Of a stretch of 64,000 bases of DNA, positions 25,449 through 34,973 are shown in pieces (position 1 is the first letter of the stretch; each line of letters starts with the position of its first letter). This DNA comes from Paenibacillus sp. sptzw28. GTDB taxonomy: Bacteria; Bacillota; Bacilli; Paenibacillales; Paenibacillaceae. The notes beneath the pieces were generated by a model. That model searched no databases. It had not been told where the DNA came from and worked only from the letters and a program-made list of their open reading frames with translations. Location of the stretch: NCBI RefSeq assembly GCF_019550795.1, contig NZ_CP080545.1:1693501-1757500 (forward strand). Reading direction: 5' to 3'. Made by a program: the position numbers and the translations under genes.

Positions 25449-28124
25449 ATGATGATTAACATAGGACGAAGCATTCGATCGAAGATTTTCATCGGTTATA
25501 TTGTCGTTATTCTATGCCTCGCCGTATCGGTGTTCATCGTATCGGGCCGAATATCGTCACTGCAGAACGAAATCGATTTCATTTCGGAGCATGACGTGGA
25601 GGTCCATAATTTAACCAACCTTATCGAAAAAGACTTCCTCGATATGGAGACCGGCCAGCAGGGCTATATCATCACAGGAGATACCAGCTATCTGGAGCCG
25701 TATTACGCGGCACTAAAGGATTGGGAGAATGAATATAACCGTCTTTACGAGCTTGTAGCCAATTATCCGGAGCAGCAGAAGAAGCTGGAGACGTTGAAGG
25801 TCAACCTTGAGCACTGGATCCGGGTTGCCGGCGAGCCTACGATAGCGCTCAAGAAGGAAAACAAGACGTCGGAAATCTTCGATTATTTTAAAACGGACCC
25901 GGGCAAAAAAGATATGGATCTTATACGTACTCAGTTCGAGGATTTTCGCAACGCCGAGAAACTACTGACCAAAAACCGGGCAGACCGACTGGACGCGCAA
26001 AACCGATATTTGAAAATAGGCATGTTCGTCCTGCTTATCGCCGTTTCTATTATTTCGGTCCTGGCGGCTATCTTTATTTCCCGGTCCATTGTCAATACAA
26101 TCAAGGAAGTCACCAAGACGATATCGGAAATTGCCTCGTCCGGCGGGGATTTGAAGCGCAGAATCGAAGTCACGACGAAGGATGAGATTCGCGACCTTGC
26201 CTTGGCTACCAATAGGCTGCTTGAGTCGCAGGAGCGGCAGAACTGGATGCAGTCCAGGCTCACGGAAGTCGTCAGCATGTATCAAGGGGTATCGGATATT
26301 CAGACCTTGGCAAAGCTTTTCATCGGGAAAATTTCCCCCATGCTGAATGCCTCTTACGGAGTAGTTTACGTCCGTTCGCGCCAGGAAGACGAGGTGAGAA
26401 TGGTGAAATTCGCATCTTTTACCTCCAGCGGAGCCGACGTTGGCGCCGATAGCTTTGGTCTGGGTGAGGGCCTTATCGGCCAGTGCGCTAAGGACCGAAC
26501 CCCTATTCAGATCGACCAGATCCCGGAAGATGGTTCGAGTTCGAGAGAAGCAGGCGCGACCCGGACTTTGATCGTGCCCGCCGAATTTGAAGGCGAGGTT
26601 GCTGCAGTCATAGAGCTTGCGACCCTGGAAACGTTCACCGATTCACACCGGCTGCTTCTGGAAAATATTCTTAAGACATTTGGCACGGCGGTCAACAGTG
26701 TGGAGAGCCGGATGGAAATCGAAAGATTGCTGAAGGACTCTCAGTTATTGACCGAAGAGCTGCAGCTTCAGTCAGAAGAATTACAATCCCAGCAGGAAGA
26801 ACTGCGAATCGCGAATGAGCATCTGGAGGAGCAGAACCGTTACGCGGAAGAGAAATCAAGGGAACTGGAGAAGACGAGAAGTGAACTCGAGAAGCATGCG
26901 GAGCAGCTCGAGCAAAGCTCTCAGTACAAATCCCAATTCCTGGCGAATATGTCCCATGAGCTGCGCACGCCGCTTAACAGCATGCTCATTTTATCCCAGA
27001 TGCTTGCTGAGAACCGGAGCGGTACCCACACTCCCGAAGAACAGGAGTACGCACGGGTCATTTATTCGGCGGGAGAAGATTTGCTCAATCTGATTAACGA
27101 TATATTGGATTTGTCCAAGGTAGAGTCGGGTAAAATGGATGTGTTTATAGAAGCGATGAACATAACCGAACTGCCTTCCATTTTAAATCATCAATTCTCG
27201 CAGATCGCCGAGCGGAAAGGGCTGACATTCTCGATTCTGCTTGATCCCGATATCGACCGGCTGTTCTATACCGATACACAGCGTCTTCTGCAAATTGTAA
27301 AAAATCTGCTCTCCAATGCATTTAAGTTTACACGCAGCGGCGGAGTCGTTCTCAACATCAGTATGGCAGCCGCGGAGCTGACGAGCGAAATGTTCGGTTC
27401 CTGGCCGCGAAAGCCGTCCAACGTGCTGGCAATCTCCGTCACCGATACGGGAATTGGCATTTCCAGAAAGAAGCAGGCGCTAATATTTGAGGCATTTCAA
27501 CAAGCTGACGGGACAACCAGCCGCCAATATGGCGGCACCGGACTTGGGTTGTCGATCAGCAGAGAGCTCGCCGGCCTGCTTGGCGGCCGTATAGACGTGA
27601 AGAGCGTTGAAGGCGAGGGAAGTACGTTTACACTGGTGATTCCGTCCCTTGAAGAAGAAGTGAACGAGCACTTGATCGCGCAATCGGAATGTGCGGCGGG
27701 AGAAGAAAGCCACGTCAGCTTTACTTCCGTCTACCCCGCTTCCGAGGGCTTCAAGAAGAACAAGGTGCTGATCGTCGATGAAGATATCCGCAACGTATTC
27801 GCGCTTAAGAGCGCGCTGGAGAGCGAAGGATTTACCGTTCTTGCCGCCCATGACGGCCGGGAATGCTTGGATCTGTTAGACAAAGAAACCGATATTGATC
27901 TAGTCCTGATGGACATCATGATGCCGGTTATGGACGGATATGAAACGATGCGCAATATCCGCCAGGTTCTTAAGCTTGAACGGCTGCCGATCATCGCACT
28001 GACGGCAAAGGCGATGAAGGAGGATCGTGAGAAATGTTTGGAGGCCGGAGCATCCGATTATATAAGCAAGCCCATTGATATGAATCAGCTGCTTGCTCTC
28101 ATGCGCCTTTGGTTGTCCAGATAG
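25449..28124 (+). CDS. Hybrid sensor histidine kinase (CHASE3-HAMP-GAF-HisKA-HATPase-REC)
   Basis: 891 residues from ATG 25449 (TAGGAG upstream). TM1 at about 12-32, a CHASE3-type extracellular helical domain with the TGQQGYIITGD motif, TM2 near 190-210, HAMP, then a GAF domain (~300-430) and a long coiled coil. The H-box is SHELRTPLNSML, the N-box NLLSNAFKFTRSGG, with G-boxes DTGIGISRKKQ and GTGLGLSIS. A C-terminal receiver domain has the phospho-Asp in VLMDIMMPVMDG. No cognate regulator gene is adjacent, so it may feed a phosphorelay. Upstream in-frame sequence lacks an RBS. Confidence 0.9.
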   Translation: MMINIGRSIRSKIFIGYIVVILCLAVSVFIVSGRISSLQNEIDFISEHDVEVHNLTNLIEKDFLDMETGQQGYIITGDTSYLEPYYAALKDWENEYNRLYELVANYPEQQKKLETLKVNLEHWIRVAGEPTIALKKENKTSEIFDYFKTDPGKKDMDLIRTQFEDFRNAEKLLTKNRADRLDAQNRYLKIGMFVLLIAVSIISVLAAIFISRSIVNTIKEVTKTISEIASSGGDLKRRIEVTTKDEIRDLALATNRLLESQERQNWMQSRLTEVVSMYQGVSDIQTLAKLFIGKISPMLNASYGVVYVRSRQEDEVRMVKFASFTSSGADVGADSFGLGEGLIGQCAKDRTPIQIDQIPEDGSSSREAGATRTLIVPAEFEGEVAAVIELATLETFTDSHRLLLENILKTFGTAVNSVESRMEIERLLKDSQLLTEELQLQSEELQSQQEELRIANEHLEEQNRYAEEKSRELEKTRSELEKHAEQLEQSSQYKSQFLANMSHELRTPLNSMLILSQMLAENRSGTHTPEEQEYARVIYSAGEDLLNLINDILDLSKVESGKMDVFIEAMNITELPSILNHQFSQIAERKGLTFSILLDPDIDRLFYTDTQRLLQIVKNLLSNAFKFTRSGGVVLNISMAAAELTSEMFGSWPRKPSNVLAISVTDTGIGISRKKQALIFEAFQQADGTTSRQYGGTGLGLSISRELAGLLGGRIDVKSVEGEGSTFTLVIPSLEEEVNEHLIAQSECAAGEESHVSFTSVYPASEGFKKNKVLIVDEDIRNVFALKSALESEGFTVLAAHDGRECLDLLDKETDIDLVLMDIMMPVMDGYETMRNIRQVLKLERLPIIALTAKAMKEDREKCLEAGASDYISKPIDMNQLLALMRLWLSR

Positions 28125-28330
28125 CAGGAAGGCCAAGATATCGAGATCACTTATTGCACTAGTGCGGGCGGGGCTGATGCCAAAATCGGAGTGATAAATC
28201 GCCACTTGAAGGTCTGTTATCATTCATCTGCATTGTATATACTGCAAAATAGCAGGAAAGCAGCCATAGATAAAATGAACGAAACAATCAATAACTGGAA
28301 GTAAACAAACGAGGAGGTCTACCGATCATT

Positions 28331-29395
28331 ATGAGTCAATCCGTCAGAATCGGCATTATCGGCGCAGGCGCCATCGGCAATGCACATATGGGCGCATTCA
28401 GCAAGCTTGAAGGTGCGGTCGTAGCCGCCATTACAGACACGTTCCTTCCGCTTGCACAGCAGCGTGCCGAGGAACACCGTATTCCGCAGGTTCATCAATC
28501 TCCGGAAGCGCTGCTGCTGGACCCGGGCATCGACGCGGTTGTTATCGCGGTTCCCAATAAATTTCACGCGCCGCTGGCGATTGAAGCGCTTGGGCAGGGA
28601 AAACATGTTCTGCTGGAGAAACCGATGTCGACCAACTCCGATTCAGCGCGTCAAATCCTCGAAGCCAAGGAGAAATCGGGCAAAGTTCTGATGATGGCGC
28701 ATCAAATGCGCTGGGAAGGTCTGTCCCGCGCGCTGAAACAGGAAATCGAGAACGGCAAACTCGGCACTATATATAATGCCAAGACCGGCTGGCTGCGCAA
28801 GAAAGGCATTCCGGGCTGGGGCTCCTGGTTTACCCGCATGGAAGAATCAGGCGGGGGCCCACTGATCGACATCGGCGTACATATGCTCGATCTGACCCTT
28901 TACCTGATGGGGAATCCAAAGCCGGTTTCCGTTTTCGGCTCGACTTATGCGGAATTCGGACCGAGACGGCAGGGCATCGGCAACTGGGGCACGCCAAATT
29001 GGGAAGGCTACTACGACGTGGAGGATCTTGCTTCTGCGCTCATAAAATTCGACAATGGCGCGACGCTGTCTCTGGAAGTGAGCTGGGCGGCCCACACCGC
29101 CGGGCTATCCGAAGATCCTTTCGTATATTTGATGGGTACCGAGGGCGGGGGATCAATGGTGGGCAGCACCGGCAAGCTGGTGTCCCACGAAGGTAATATC
29201 ATTATTGAATCTTCGCTTGCTCCGCTAGAAGGAGAAGATTCCCGGACGCTTCTCAGCAAGCATTTTCTCGAATGTATCCGGGAAGGCAAGGAGCCGATCA
29301 CGACTGCGCTCTCGGGCTATACCAATAACCGGATTTTGGATGCCATTTACGAATCGTCGAAAACGGGCGGCGAAGTGAAGCTGACGTGGGAATAA
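28331..29395 (+). CDS. Gfo/Idh/MocA family NAD(P)-dependent oxidoreductase
   Basis: 354 residues. The Rossmann motif is IGIIGAGAIGNAHMGAF, and LLEKPMSTNSDSAR contains the conserved EKP lysine. The C-terminal GFO_IDH_MocA beta-sheet domain includes GGGPLIDIGVHMLDL. Family members oxidise or reduce sugars and inositols. GAGGAGG precedes the ATG. Single-gene unit; substrate unknown. Confidence 0.9.
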   Translation: MSQSVRIGIIGAGAIGNAHMGAFSKLEGAVVAAITDTFLPLAQQRAEEHRIPQVHQSPEALLLDPGIDAVVIAVPNKFHAPLAIEALGQGKHVLLEKPMSTNSDSARQILEAKEKSGKVLMMAHQMRWEGLSRALKQEIENGKLGTIYNAKTGWLRKKGIPGWGSWFTRMEESGGGPLIDIGVHMLDLTLYLMGNPKPVSVFGSTYAEFGPRRQGIGNWGTPNWEGYYDVEDLASALIKFDNGATLSLEVSWAAHTAGLSEDPFVYLMGTEGGGSMVGSTGKLVSHEGNIIIESSLAPLEGEDSRTLLSKHFLECIREGKEPITTALSGYTNNRILDAIYESSKTGGEVKLTWE

Positions 29396-29407
29396 TTCGC
29401 GTCGTTA

Positions 29408-29416
29408 TGCTATAAT
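29408..29416 (+). promoter_or_regulatory. Extended -10 promoter of the ABC-F gene
   Basis: TGC-TATAAT (29408-29416) is a perfect extended -10. No matching -35 is present, as is common for this promoter class. It lies 46 bp before the ATG. Confidence 0.65.
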
Positions 29417-29461
29417 GGTGTGATGAACAAGATTTTTGAGTGAAGGACGGGATCACACACA

Positions 29462-31084
29462 ATGATTAGCACAAGCGGCGTTACGCTTCGTTACGGTAAG
29501 CGGGCGCTATTTGAAGATGTAAATATCAAGTTCACGCCTGGCAATTGCTATGGTCTGATCGGAGCAAACGGAGCAGGCAAATCTACTTTTCTGAAGATAT
29601 TATCGGGAGAGGTCGAGCAGACGGGCGGCGAAGTCCATATTACGCCGGGCGAACGGCTCGCCGTGCTCAAGCAGAACCATTACGAATACGATGAGTTCCG
29701 CGTGCTCGAGACCGTTATCATGGGCCATAAGAAGCTCTATGAGGTAATGAAAGAGAAAGATGCAATCTACGCCAAAGCGGAATTTACCGATGAAGACGGC
29801 ATGCGGGCGGGCGAGCTTGAAGCGGAGTTCGCCGATATGAACGGCTGGGAAGCGGAGTCCGAAGCGGCCGGCATGCTCAATGGTCTTGGCATTCCGCCGG
29901 AAATGCATGACAAAATGATGGCGGAGCTTTCCGGTAACGAGAAGGTCCGGGTGCTGCTTGCGCAGGCGCTGTTCGGCAGCCCTCAGATATTGCTGCTCGA
30001 TGAGCCTACCAACCATCTGGATATGGAATCGATTCATTGGCTGGAAGATTTCCTCGCCGGCTATGAAGGCACCGTTATCGTCGTATCCCATGACCGGCAC
30101 TTCCTTAATCAGGTTTGTACGCATATCGCGGACATTGATTTCGGTAAAATCCAGCTGTACGTCGGCAACTACGACTTCTGGTACGAGTCGAGTCAGTTGG
30201 CTCTGACGCTTATGAGGGATGCGAACAAGAAGAAGGAAGACAAAATAAAGGAGCTTCAGGCGTTCATTCAACGCTTCAGCGCCAACAAATCCAAGTCCAA
30301 GCAGGCAACTTCCCGGAAGAAGCTGCTCGACAAGATTTCGCTGGACGATATTCGTCCGTCGAACCGCAAATATCCGTTTATCAACTTTAAGCCGGAACGC
30401 GAAGCGGGCAAACAGCTGCTGCTCACTGAAGGCTTGACGAAAGCGATCGACGGAGAGAAGCTGATTGACAACTTGACGCTGACAATCAATAAAGGCGACA
30501 AAATCGCTCTCGTTGGACCGAACACGCTGCCTAAGACGATTTTGTTCCAGCTGCTTACTGGCGAATTGGAAGCCGATGCCGGCACCTTCCAGTGGGGCAT
30601 TACGACAACTCAGGCTTATTTTCCGAAGGATAATGCGGCATTCTTTGAAGGCGTCGAAATGAACCTGGTCGACTGGCTTCGCCAATACTCGAAGGATCAG
30701 GACGAGAGCTTCATTCGCGGCTTCCTGGGGCGGATGCTTTTCTCGGGCGACGAAGCGCTCAAGAAAGCCAGCGTACTGTCGGGGGGCGAGAAGGTTCGCT
30801 GTATGCTGTCGAAGATGATGCTGTCGGGCGCCAACGTACTGCTGATGGATGAACCGACAAACCATCTTGATCTGGAGTCGATCACGGCGCTTAATAACGG
30901 TCTCATCGATTTTGACGGAACACTCATTTTCACCTCGCATGACCATCAGTTCGTCCAAACGATTGCGAACCGCATTATTGAAATAACTCCAAACGGAATC
31001 ATCGACCGAATAATGTCGTATGATGAATACCTCGAAAGCGCGGAGATTAAAGCGCTGCGCGAGCGGATGTACCCGGCGGAATAA
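29462..31084 (+). CDS. ABC-F family ATPase, YkpA/YbiT type
   Basis: 540 residues, soluble, two ABC domains joined by a charged linker (~220-315, KKKEDKIKELQAF). The first Walker A is intact (GANGAGKST, 34-42) but its signature is LSGNEK instead of LSGGxx. The second Walker A is degenerate (GPNTLPKTILF) while its signature LSGGEK is normal. Both Walker B/D-loops (LLLDEPTNHLDMES, LLMDEPTNHLDLES) are present. ABC-F proteins act on the ribosome E site. Length matches B. subtilis YkpA. Confidence 0.88.
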   Translation: MISTSGVTLRYGKRALFEDVNIKFTPGNCYGLIGANGAGKSTFLKILSGEVEQTGGEVHITPGERLAVLKQNHYEYDEFRVLETVIMGHKKLYEVMKEKDAIYAKAEFTDEDGMRAGELEAEFADMNGWEAESEAAGMLNGLGIPPEMHDKMMAELSGNEKVRVLLAQALFGSPQILLLDEPTNHLDMESIHWLEDFLAGYEGTVIVVSHDRHFLNQVCTHIADIDFGKIQLYVGNYDFWYESSQLALTLMRDANKKKEDKIKELQAFIQRFSANKSKSKQATSRKKLLDKISLDDIRPSNRKYPFINFKPEREAGKQLLLTEGLTKAIDGEKLIDNLTLTINKGDKIALVGPNTLPKTILFQLLTGELEADAGTFQWGITTTQAYFPKDNAAFFEGVEMNLVDWLRQYSKDQDESFIRGFLGRMLFSGDEALKKASVLSGGEKVRCMLSKMMLSGANVLLMDEPTNHLDLESITALNNGLIDFDGTLIFTSHDHQFVQTIANRIIEITPNGIIDRIMSYDEYLESAEIKALRERMYPAE

Positions 31085-31114
31085 GAAGGCGGCTTAAGGA
31101 TTTTATATAGCTTG

Positions 31115-31160
31115 AGGCGGTCACTTTCCGGAGATTAACCCGTAAAGCGACCGCCTTTTC
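31115..31160 (+). terminator. Terminator of the ABC-F gene
   Basis: AGGCGGTC-A-CTTT (from 31115) pairs with AAAG-C-GACCGCCT (to 31156), followed by TTTTC. Confidence 0.85.
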
Positions 31161-31274
31161 GTGTGCCCGAAAATAAGCTGGGGTCACCCGCTTCGCCCGG
31201 CAAGCAGTACGTGCCCTTCCTGTGTTAAAATAAGTGCATACCAAGAACGACCATCATAAAGGAGACGAACCACC

Positions 31275-31775
31275 ATGTCCTTATTCGATAAAGTAAAGCA
31301 AAGCGCATCCGAGGCTGCCAGGAAAGCGCAGCAAACAGTGGAAATCACAAAGCTTAAGGCACAAATATCCGGTAAAGAGAAGGATATGGATAAACTGCTC
31401 TATGAAATCGGGGCATCGATTTACCAATCCCATCAGGCCGGCAATATAGCGGAATCCGAGGAAGCAGTCGTAAACTACTGCAGGCAGCTGGATGAGGTGC
31501 ATACCGAAATTCAATTTATGGAGGAAAGAATCAAGAATATCCGATTCGAGAAAACATGCCCGACGTGCGCTAAAGTGGTCCCGCTTAACGCCCGCTTCTG
31601 CCCGGATTGTGGCACGCAGTTTCCCGACGAACCAAAGCCTGATTCTACTGTCGCCGAAATCCGTGTCATCTGCAGTCATTGCTCTACCGAGAATGAGCTC
31701 TCCGCCAAGCATTGCATATCTTGCGGCGGCAGGCTGACCGGCGGAAGCCCGGCTGATGACGATGAATCAATGTGA
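31275..31775 (+). CDS. Coiled-coil protein with two C-terminal zinc ribbons
   Basis: 166 residues. Residues 1-95 are helical and coiled-coil-like (KQSASEAARKAQQTVEITKLKA). Two CxxC...CxxC ribbons follow: CPTC...CPDC and CSHC...CISC. Cytoplasmic, no enzyme motif. AAAGGAG precedes the ATG. Similar small zinc-ribbon proteins are common in Bacillales and uncharacterised; a nucleic-acid or protein adaptor role is a guess. Confidence 0.75.
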   Translation: MSLFDKVKQSASEAARKAQQTVEITKLKAQISGKEKDMDKLLYEIGASIYQSHQAGNIAESEEAVVNYCRQLDEVHTEIQFMEERIKNIRFEKTCPTCAKVVPLNARFCPDCGTQFPDEPKPDSTVAEIRVICSHCSTENELSAKHCISCGGRLTGGSPADDDESM

Positions 31776-31821
31776 CATGCCGCGCCGGGTTCCGGGCGTA
31801 AATAGCATCACAGGCTTTGTC

Positions 31822-31850
31822 GACCGCTTGTTATTATGAGCGGTCTTTTA
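31822..31850 (+). terminator. Terminator of the zinc-ribbon gene
   Basis: GACCGCT (31822-31828) and AGCGGTC (31839-31845) followed by TTTTATTATATT. Confidence 0.88.
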
Positions 31851-31933
31851 TTATATTTCAAGAAAACAGCGCCTTTTATGCGAATGTCGTTTACAAGTTG
31901 AGAAGCTTTGCATATAATGGTGATAAGTAAACA

Positions 31934-31951
31934 ATGTGATTTATTTCACAA
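31934..31951. promoter_or_regulatory. Rex/Fnr-like operator 1
   Basis: ATGTGATTTATTTCACAA matches TTGTGA-N6-TCACAA at 11 of 12 fixed positions. Distal of three such sites before the NADH dehydrogenase gene. Confidence 0.7.
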
Positions 31952-32014
31952 AAAAACCTTTCATTTAACCTAGAAACTCAGATTTGATTCACGAGTGTTT
32001 TTTTTTCAGGGATA

Positions 32015-32032
32015 TTGTGATTAATTTCACAA
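32015..32032. promoter_or_regulatory. Rex/Fnr-like operator 2
   Basis: TTGTGATTAATTTCACAA, a perfect TTGTGA-N6-TCACAA palindrome, 81 bp (centre to centre) from site 1. Confidence 0.8.
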
Positions 32033-32050
32033 TTATTTCTTTGGAAGTAT

Positions 32051-32068
32051 TTGTGATTAAATTCACAA
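32051..32068. promoter_or_regulatory. Rex/Fnr-like operator 3 overlapping the promoter
   Basis: TTGTGATTAAATTCACAA, perfect half-sites, 36 bp from site 2. It directly abuts the -10-like TATAAA (32069-32074), so binding would block transcription. Confidence 0.8.
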
Positions 32069-32096
32069 TATAAAACTAGGCGGAGGGCGGTAAACC

Positions 32097-33344
32097 ATGA
32101 AAAAGGTACCGAGGGTCGTTATTCTTGGAGCGGGGTACGGTGGGTTAGTCACGGCAATTCGGCTGCAGAAAAAATTGAGGTACAACGAATTGGACGTGAC
32201 GCTGGTCAATAAGCATAGCTATCATTTCATCACAACTCATCTGCATATGCCTGCAGCAGGTACGGATCATCCCGACAATGCACGAGTGCCGATCAACAAT
32301 CTTCTGAATCAGAGCAAGGTAAAATTCGTCAAATCGACCGTGCTGCAAATCAAGCCGGAGGAAAAAAGCGTTGTTTTGGAGGACGGCATTATCTCGTACG
32401 ATTACCTGGTAGTCGGCCTTGGCAGTGAGATGGAGACGTTCGGTATTCCAGGCTTGAAGGAATACGCTATGGCGATCCGCAGCATTAACAGCGTTCGGTT
32501 GATTCGGCGGCAGATTGAGTCGATGTTCGCGAAATTCCAGGAAGAGCCTCACAGCGGCGATTATTTGACTTTTGTGGTCGGAGGAGCGGGCTTTACCGGT
32601 ACGGAGTTCGTCGGTGAGCTGGCCGACCGAATACCGGCTTTATGCAAGGAATACGGAGTGGAACGTTCATCTGTGCGAATTTACAATGTTGAAGCGGCCC
32701 CTGCCGCGCTTCCACCCGGTTTCCCGGCAGATATGGCTCAGTACGGCATGAATGTGCTCCGCCGCAAAGGTGTAACTTATAAACTTTCAACATCGATAAA
32801 AGAGATTACCCGGGACGGTGTTTTGTTGAGTAACGATGAGTTTATTCAAGCGGGAATGGTTGTCTGGTCAGGCGGCATAAGAGGCAACACCCTGCTGGAG
32901 CAGGCCGGCTTTGACACGACCCGAGGCCGGGTGAAAGTGGACGAATATTTGCGCTCGCTGCAATATCCGGATGTTTATATTACCGGTGATTGCTCGGCTG
33001 TGTTGAACGGTGAAGGCAAGCCATATCCGGCGAGCGCGCAAATTGCCGTCCAGCAAGGGTTTAACGTGGCCGCGAACTTAATTAATGATGTCCGAAGCCG
33101 GCCGTTGCGCAGCTTTGAGTATGACGATAAAGGAACGGTAGCTTCACTCGGCAAAGGAGAAGCGGTCGGAGTCATTAAGCAATGGAAGGTGACCGGGAAA
33201 TTCGCCGTGCTGATGAAGAAAGTAATCGATATGAGATATCTGTTTATTATTGGCGGGCTGCCGCTGGTGCTGCAAAAGGCGGTCTTCAAAAAAAAGGCCG
33301 GACATCAAGGCCGGAGGACAGGGGAATTTATGCAGCAGCATTAA
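32097..33344 (+). CDS. ndh: Type II NADH:quinone oxidoreductase
   Basis: 415 residues. The FAD-binding Rossmann motif is RVVILGAGYGGLVTAIRLQ and the NADH-binding one FVVGGAGFTGTEFVGEL; YITGDCSAV and YPASAQIAVQQG complete the NDH-2 pattern. A C-terminal amphipathic region would attach it to the membrane. It oxidises NADH and reduces menaquinone without pumping protons. The three upstream TTGTGA-N6-TCACAA sites fit control by the NADH/NAD sensor Rex, as reported for ndh in B. subtilis. Confidence 0.93.
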   Translation: MKKVPRVVILGAGYGGLVTAIRLQKKLRYNELDVTLVNKHSYHFITTHLHMPAAGTDHPDNARVPINNLLNQSKVKFVKSTVLQIKPEEKSVVLEDGIISYDYLVVGLGSEMETFGIPGLKEYAMAIRSINSVRLIRRQIESMFAKFQEEPHSGDYLTFVVGGAGFTGTEFVGELADRIPALCKEYGVERSSVRIYNVEAAPAALPPGFPADMAQYGMNVLRRKGVTYKLSTSIKEITRDGVLLSNDEFIQAGMVVWSGGIRGNTLLEQAGFDTTRGRVKVDEYLRSLQYPDVYITGDCSAVLNGEGKPYPASAQIAVQQGFNVAANLINDVRSRPLRSFEYDDKGTVASLGKGEAVGVIKQWKVTGKFAVLMKKVIDMRYLFIIGGLPLVLQKAVFKKKAGHQGRRTGEFMQQH

Positions 33345-33373
33345 TTGAAAAATAGGCATCCATTATTGCCATT

Positions 33374-33396
33374 ACCCGCATCCAGCGGGTTTTTTG
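33374..33396 (+). terminator. Terminator of ndh
   Basis: ACCCGC (33374-33379), 5-nt loop, GCGGGT (33385-33390), then TTTTTG. Confidence 0.85.
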
Positions 33397-33708
33397 CTAT
33401 TCAGCGAAATATCGGTTTGAATAAACGCTATTTGACCAATGAAGCTCTCAAATTAACACCATATTCCAAGTAACCCTTTTGTCTTGCCTTGCTCCCATCT
33501 TTCAGAACTTGATGAGAAACAAAAATAGCACTCAATTAGAATAGAAACCGGGGCAAGCTGCACACTAATCATGATAATCGAAGGGGAAATGAACTACCTT
33601 ATATGGGAATGGTCGTAATTACGCCGGGAGGCAAAAGGAACGGGTATCGGGTCGCAGCCCGAACCAGTCTTGAGGACATTGTTGATTGGTCGAACAAAAG
33701 ACAACAAC

Positions 33709-33801
33709 GGAAGCCGGGGATGGACGCAAGCTTGTTTCGGGCAGCAGGTGCAAGCTTGTTTACACACGCTAGGAAGCCGAGTATTGGACGCAAGCTTGTT
33801 T
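33709..33801. repeat. Imperfect direct repeat with three GCAAGCTTGTTT boxes
   Basis: GGAAGCCG...TGGACGCAAGCTTGTTT occurs at 33709-33737 and 33772-33801; a third GCAAGCTTGTTT lies at 33750-33761. A 96-codon open frame (33603-33893) spans the repeats but lacks a convincing RBS or recognisable product, so I treat this ~570-bp stretch between ndh and the CDF gene as non-coding. Confidence 0.6.
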
Positions 33802-33965
33802 TGAGCACGCTCAAACAAGTTGCGCGGCGGCATAAAAGTGACGCCTTTGCCAACACTGTTTCTCTAGACCCACACGATTATGATTTAGTATGATACGGGT
33901 AACGTGAGCCTGAGCAGCGTACTGCGGCTCTGCCGCATTTACATAAGAAAGGGGTGCGCGACCTG

Positions 33966-34859
33966 TTGGATCAGTATCAGGAAATCAGACAAGGGGAAAA
34001 AGGAGCCTGGGTCAGCATCGGCGCTTATATTGTGTTGTCGGGATGTAAGCTTGCAGCCGGATACGGCTTTGCATCCGCTGCGCTGGTTGCCGACGGCTTC
34101 AATAATTTGACGGACATCATTGCTTCAACGGCGGTGTTGATCGGACTGCGCATTTCGCAAAAGCCGCCGGATGAAGATCATCCTTACGGACATTTTCGCG
34201 CAGAGACGATTGCTGCGCTGATTGCCTCCTTCATTATGGCCACGGTAGGTTTGCAGGTGTTGATTAGCGCGGTGCAATCGTTATTTGCGGGCGATCGAGC
34301 CGCTCCCGGTTTGCTATCGGTATGGGTAGCGCTCGGCTCTGCAGTTGCGATGGCCGGGGTGTACCTGTATAACCGCAGGCTGGCCAAAAGGATAAATAAC
34401 CACGCCCTTATGGCGGCGGCCAAAGACAACCTGTCCGACGCGCTGGTAAGCGTCGGCGCGGCAGTAGGTATTATTGGCGCTCGGCTCGGTATGCCATGGT
34501 TGGACCCGGTGGCTGCACTGGCCGTCGGCCTTATTATTTGCAAGACCGCCTGGGAAATATTTTACAGCTCGACACATGCATTGACCGACGGGTTCAATCA
34601 GAAGGATCTGCGTTCGCTGCGCGGTACAATCGAACATACCAAGGGTGTGCGCTCCATTAAGGATATAAAGGCCCGCGTACATGGAAGCAATGTCTTGATC
34701 GACGTTGTCGTACAGGTCGATCCAAATTTATCGCTTGTCGAGAGTCACCGGATCAGCGACGAGATCGAACGTAGAATGGAGCGCAAGCATAACATTATGA
34801 GCGTCCATGTTCACGTAGAGCCGCTCGGGCTCATTGAACAGCTGCCGGGCCGACGGTAA
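33966..34859 (+). CDS. Cation diffusion facilitator, MneP/MneS-like manganese exporter
   Basis: 297 residues from TTG 33966 (AAAGGGG upstream; GTG 33954 is too close to the RBS). Six membrane helices with the metal motifs VADGFNNLTDI and DEDHPYGHFRAETIA, then AAKDNLSDALVSVG, followed by a cytoplasmic domain ending VHVHVEP. The sequence ISQKPPDEDHPYGHFR closely recalls the B. subtilis Mn2+ exporters MneP/MneS. It would export Mn2+ in exchange for protons. Confidence 0.88.
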   Translation: MDQYQEIRQGEKGAWVSIGAYIVLSGCKLAAGYGFASAALVADGFNNLTDIIASTAVLIGLRISQKPPDEDHPYGHFRAETIAALIASFIMATVGLQVLISAVQSLFAGDRAAPGLLSVWVALGSAVAMAGVYLYNRRLAKRINNHALMAAAKDNLSDALVSVGAAVGIIGARLGMPWLDPVAALAVGLIICKTAWEIFYSSTHALTDGFNQKDLRSLRGTIEHTKGVRSIKDIKARVHGSNVLIDVVVQVDPNLSLVESHRISDEIERRMERKHNIMSVHVHVEPLGLIEQLPGRR

Positions 34860-34973
34860 GAAGACGTAAGCTGCAAAATCATTGTATCACAGGTCGTTAA
34901 GACAACGTCCATGCTGCAGTATGATTGAATCAACCATCGTCAAAAAACGTGCAAGCTGCAAAATTATTGAATA

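Noticed and set aside
29600..30958. Long minus-strand open frame inside the ABC-F gene
   Set aside because: The plus-strand frame has all ABC motifs; the antisense frame is a codon-bias shadow, as are other long antisense frames in ilvB, leuA and the GH38 gene.
33603..33893. 96-codon open frame between ndh and the CDF gene
   Set aside because: No spaced RBS, composition follows the internal repeats, no recognisable product.
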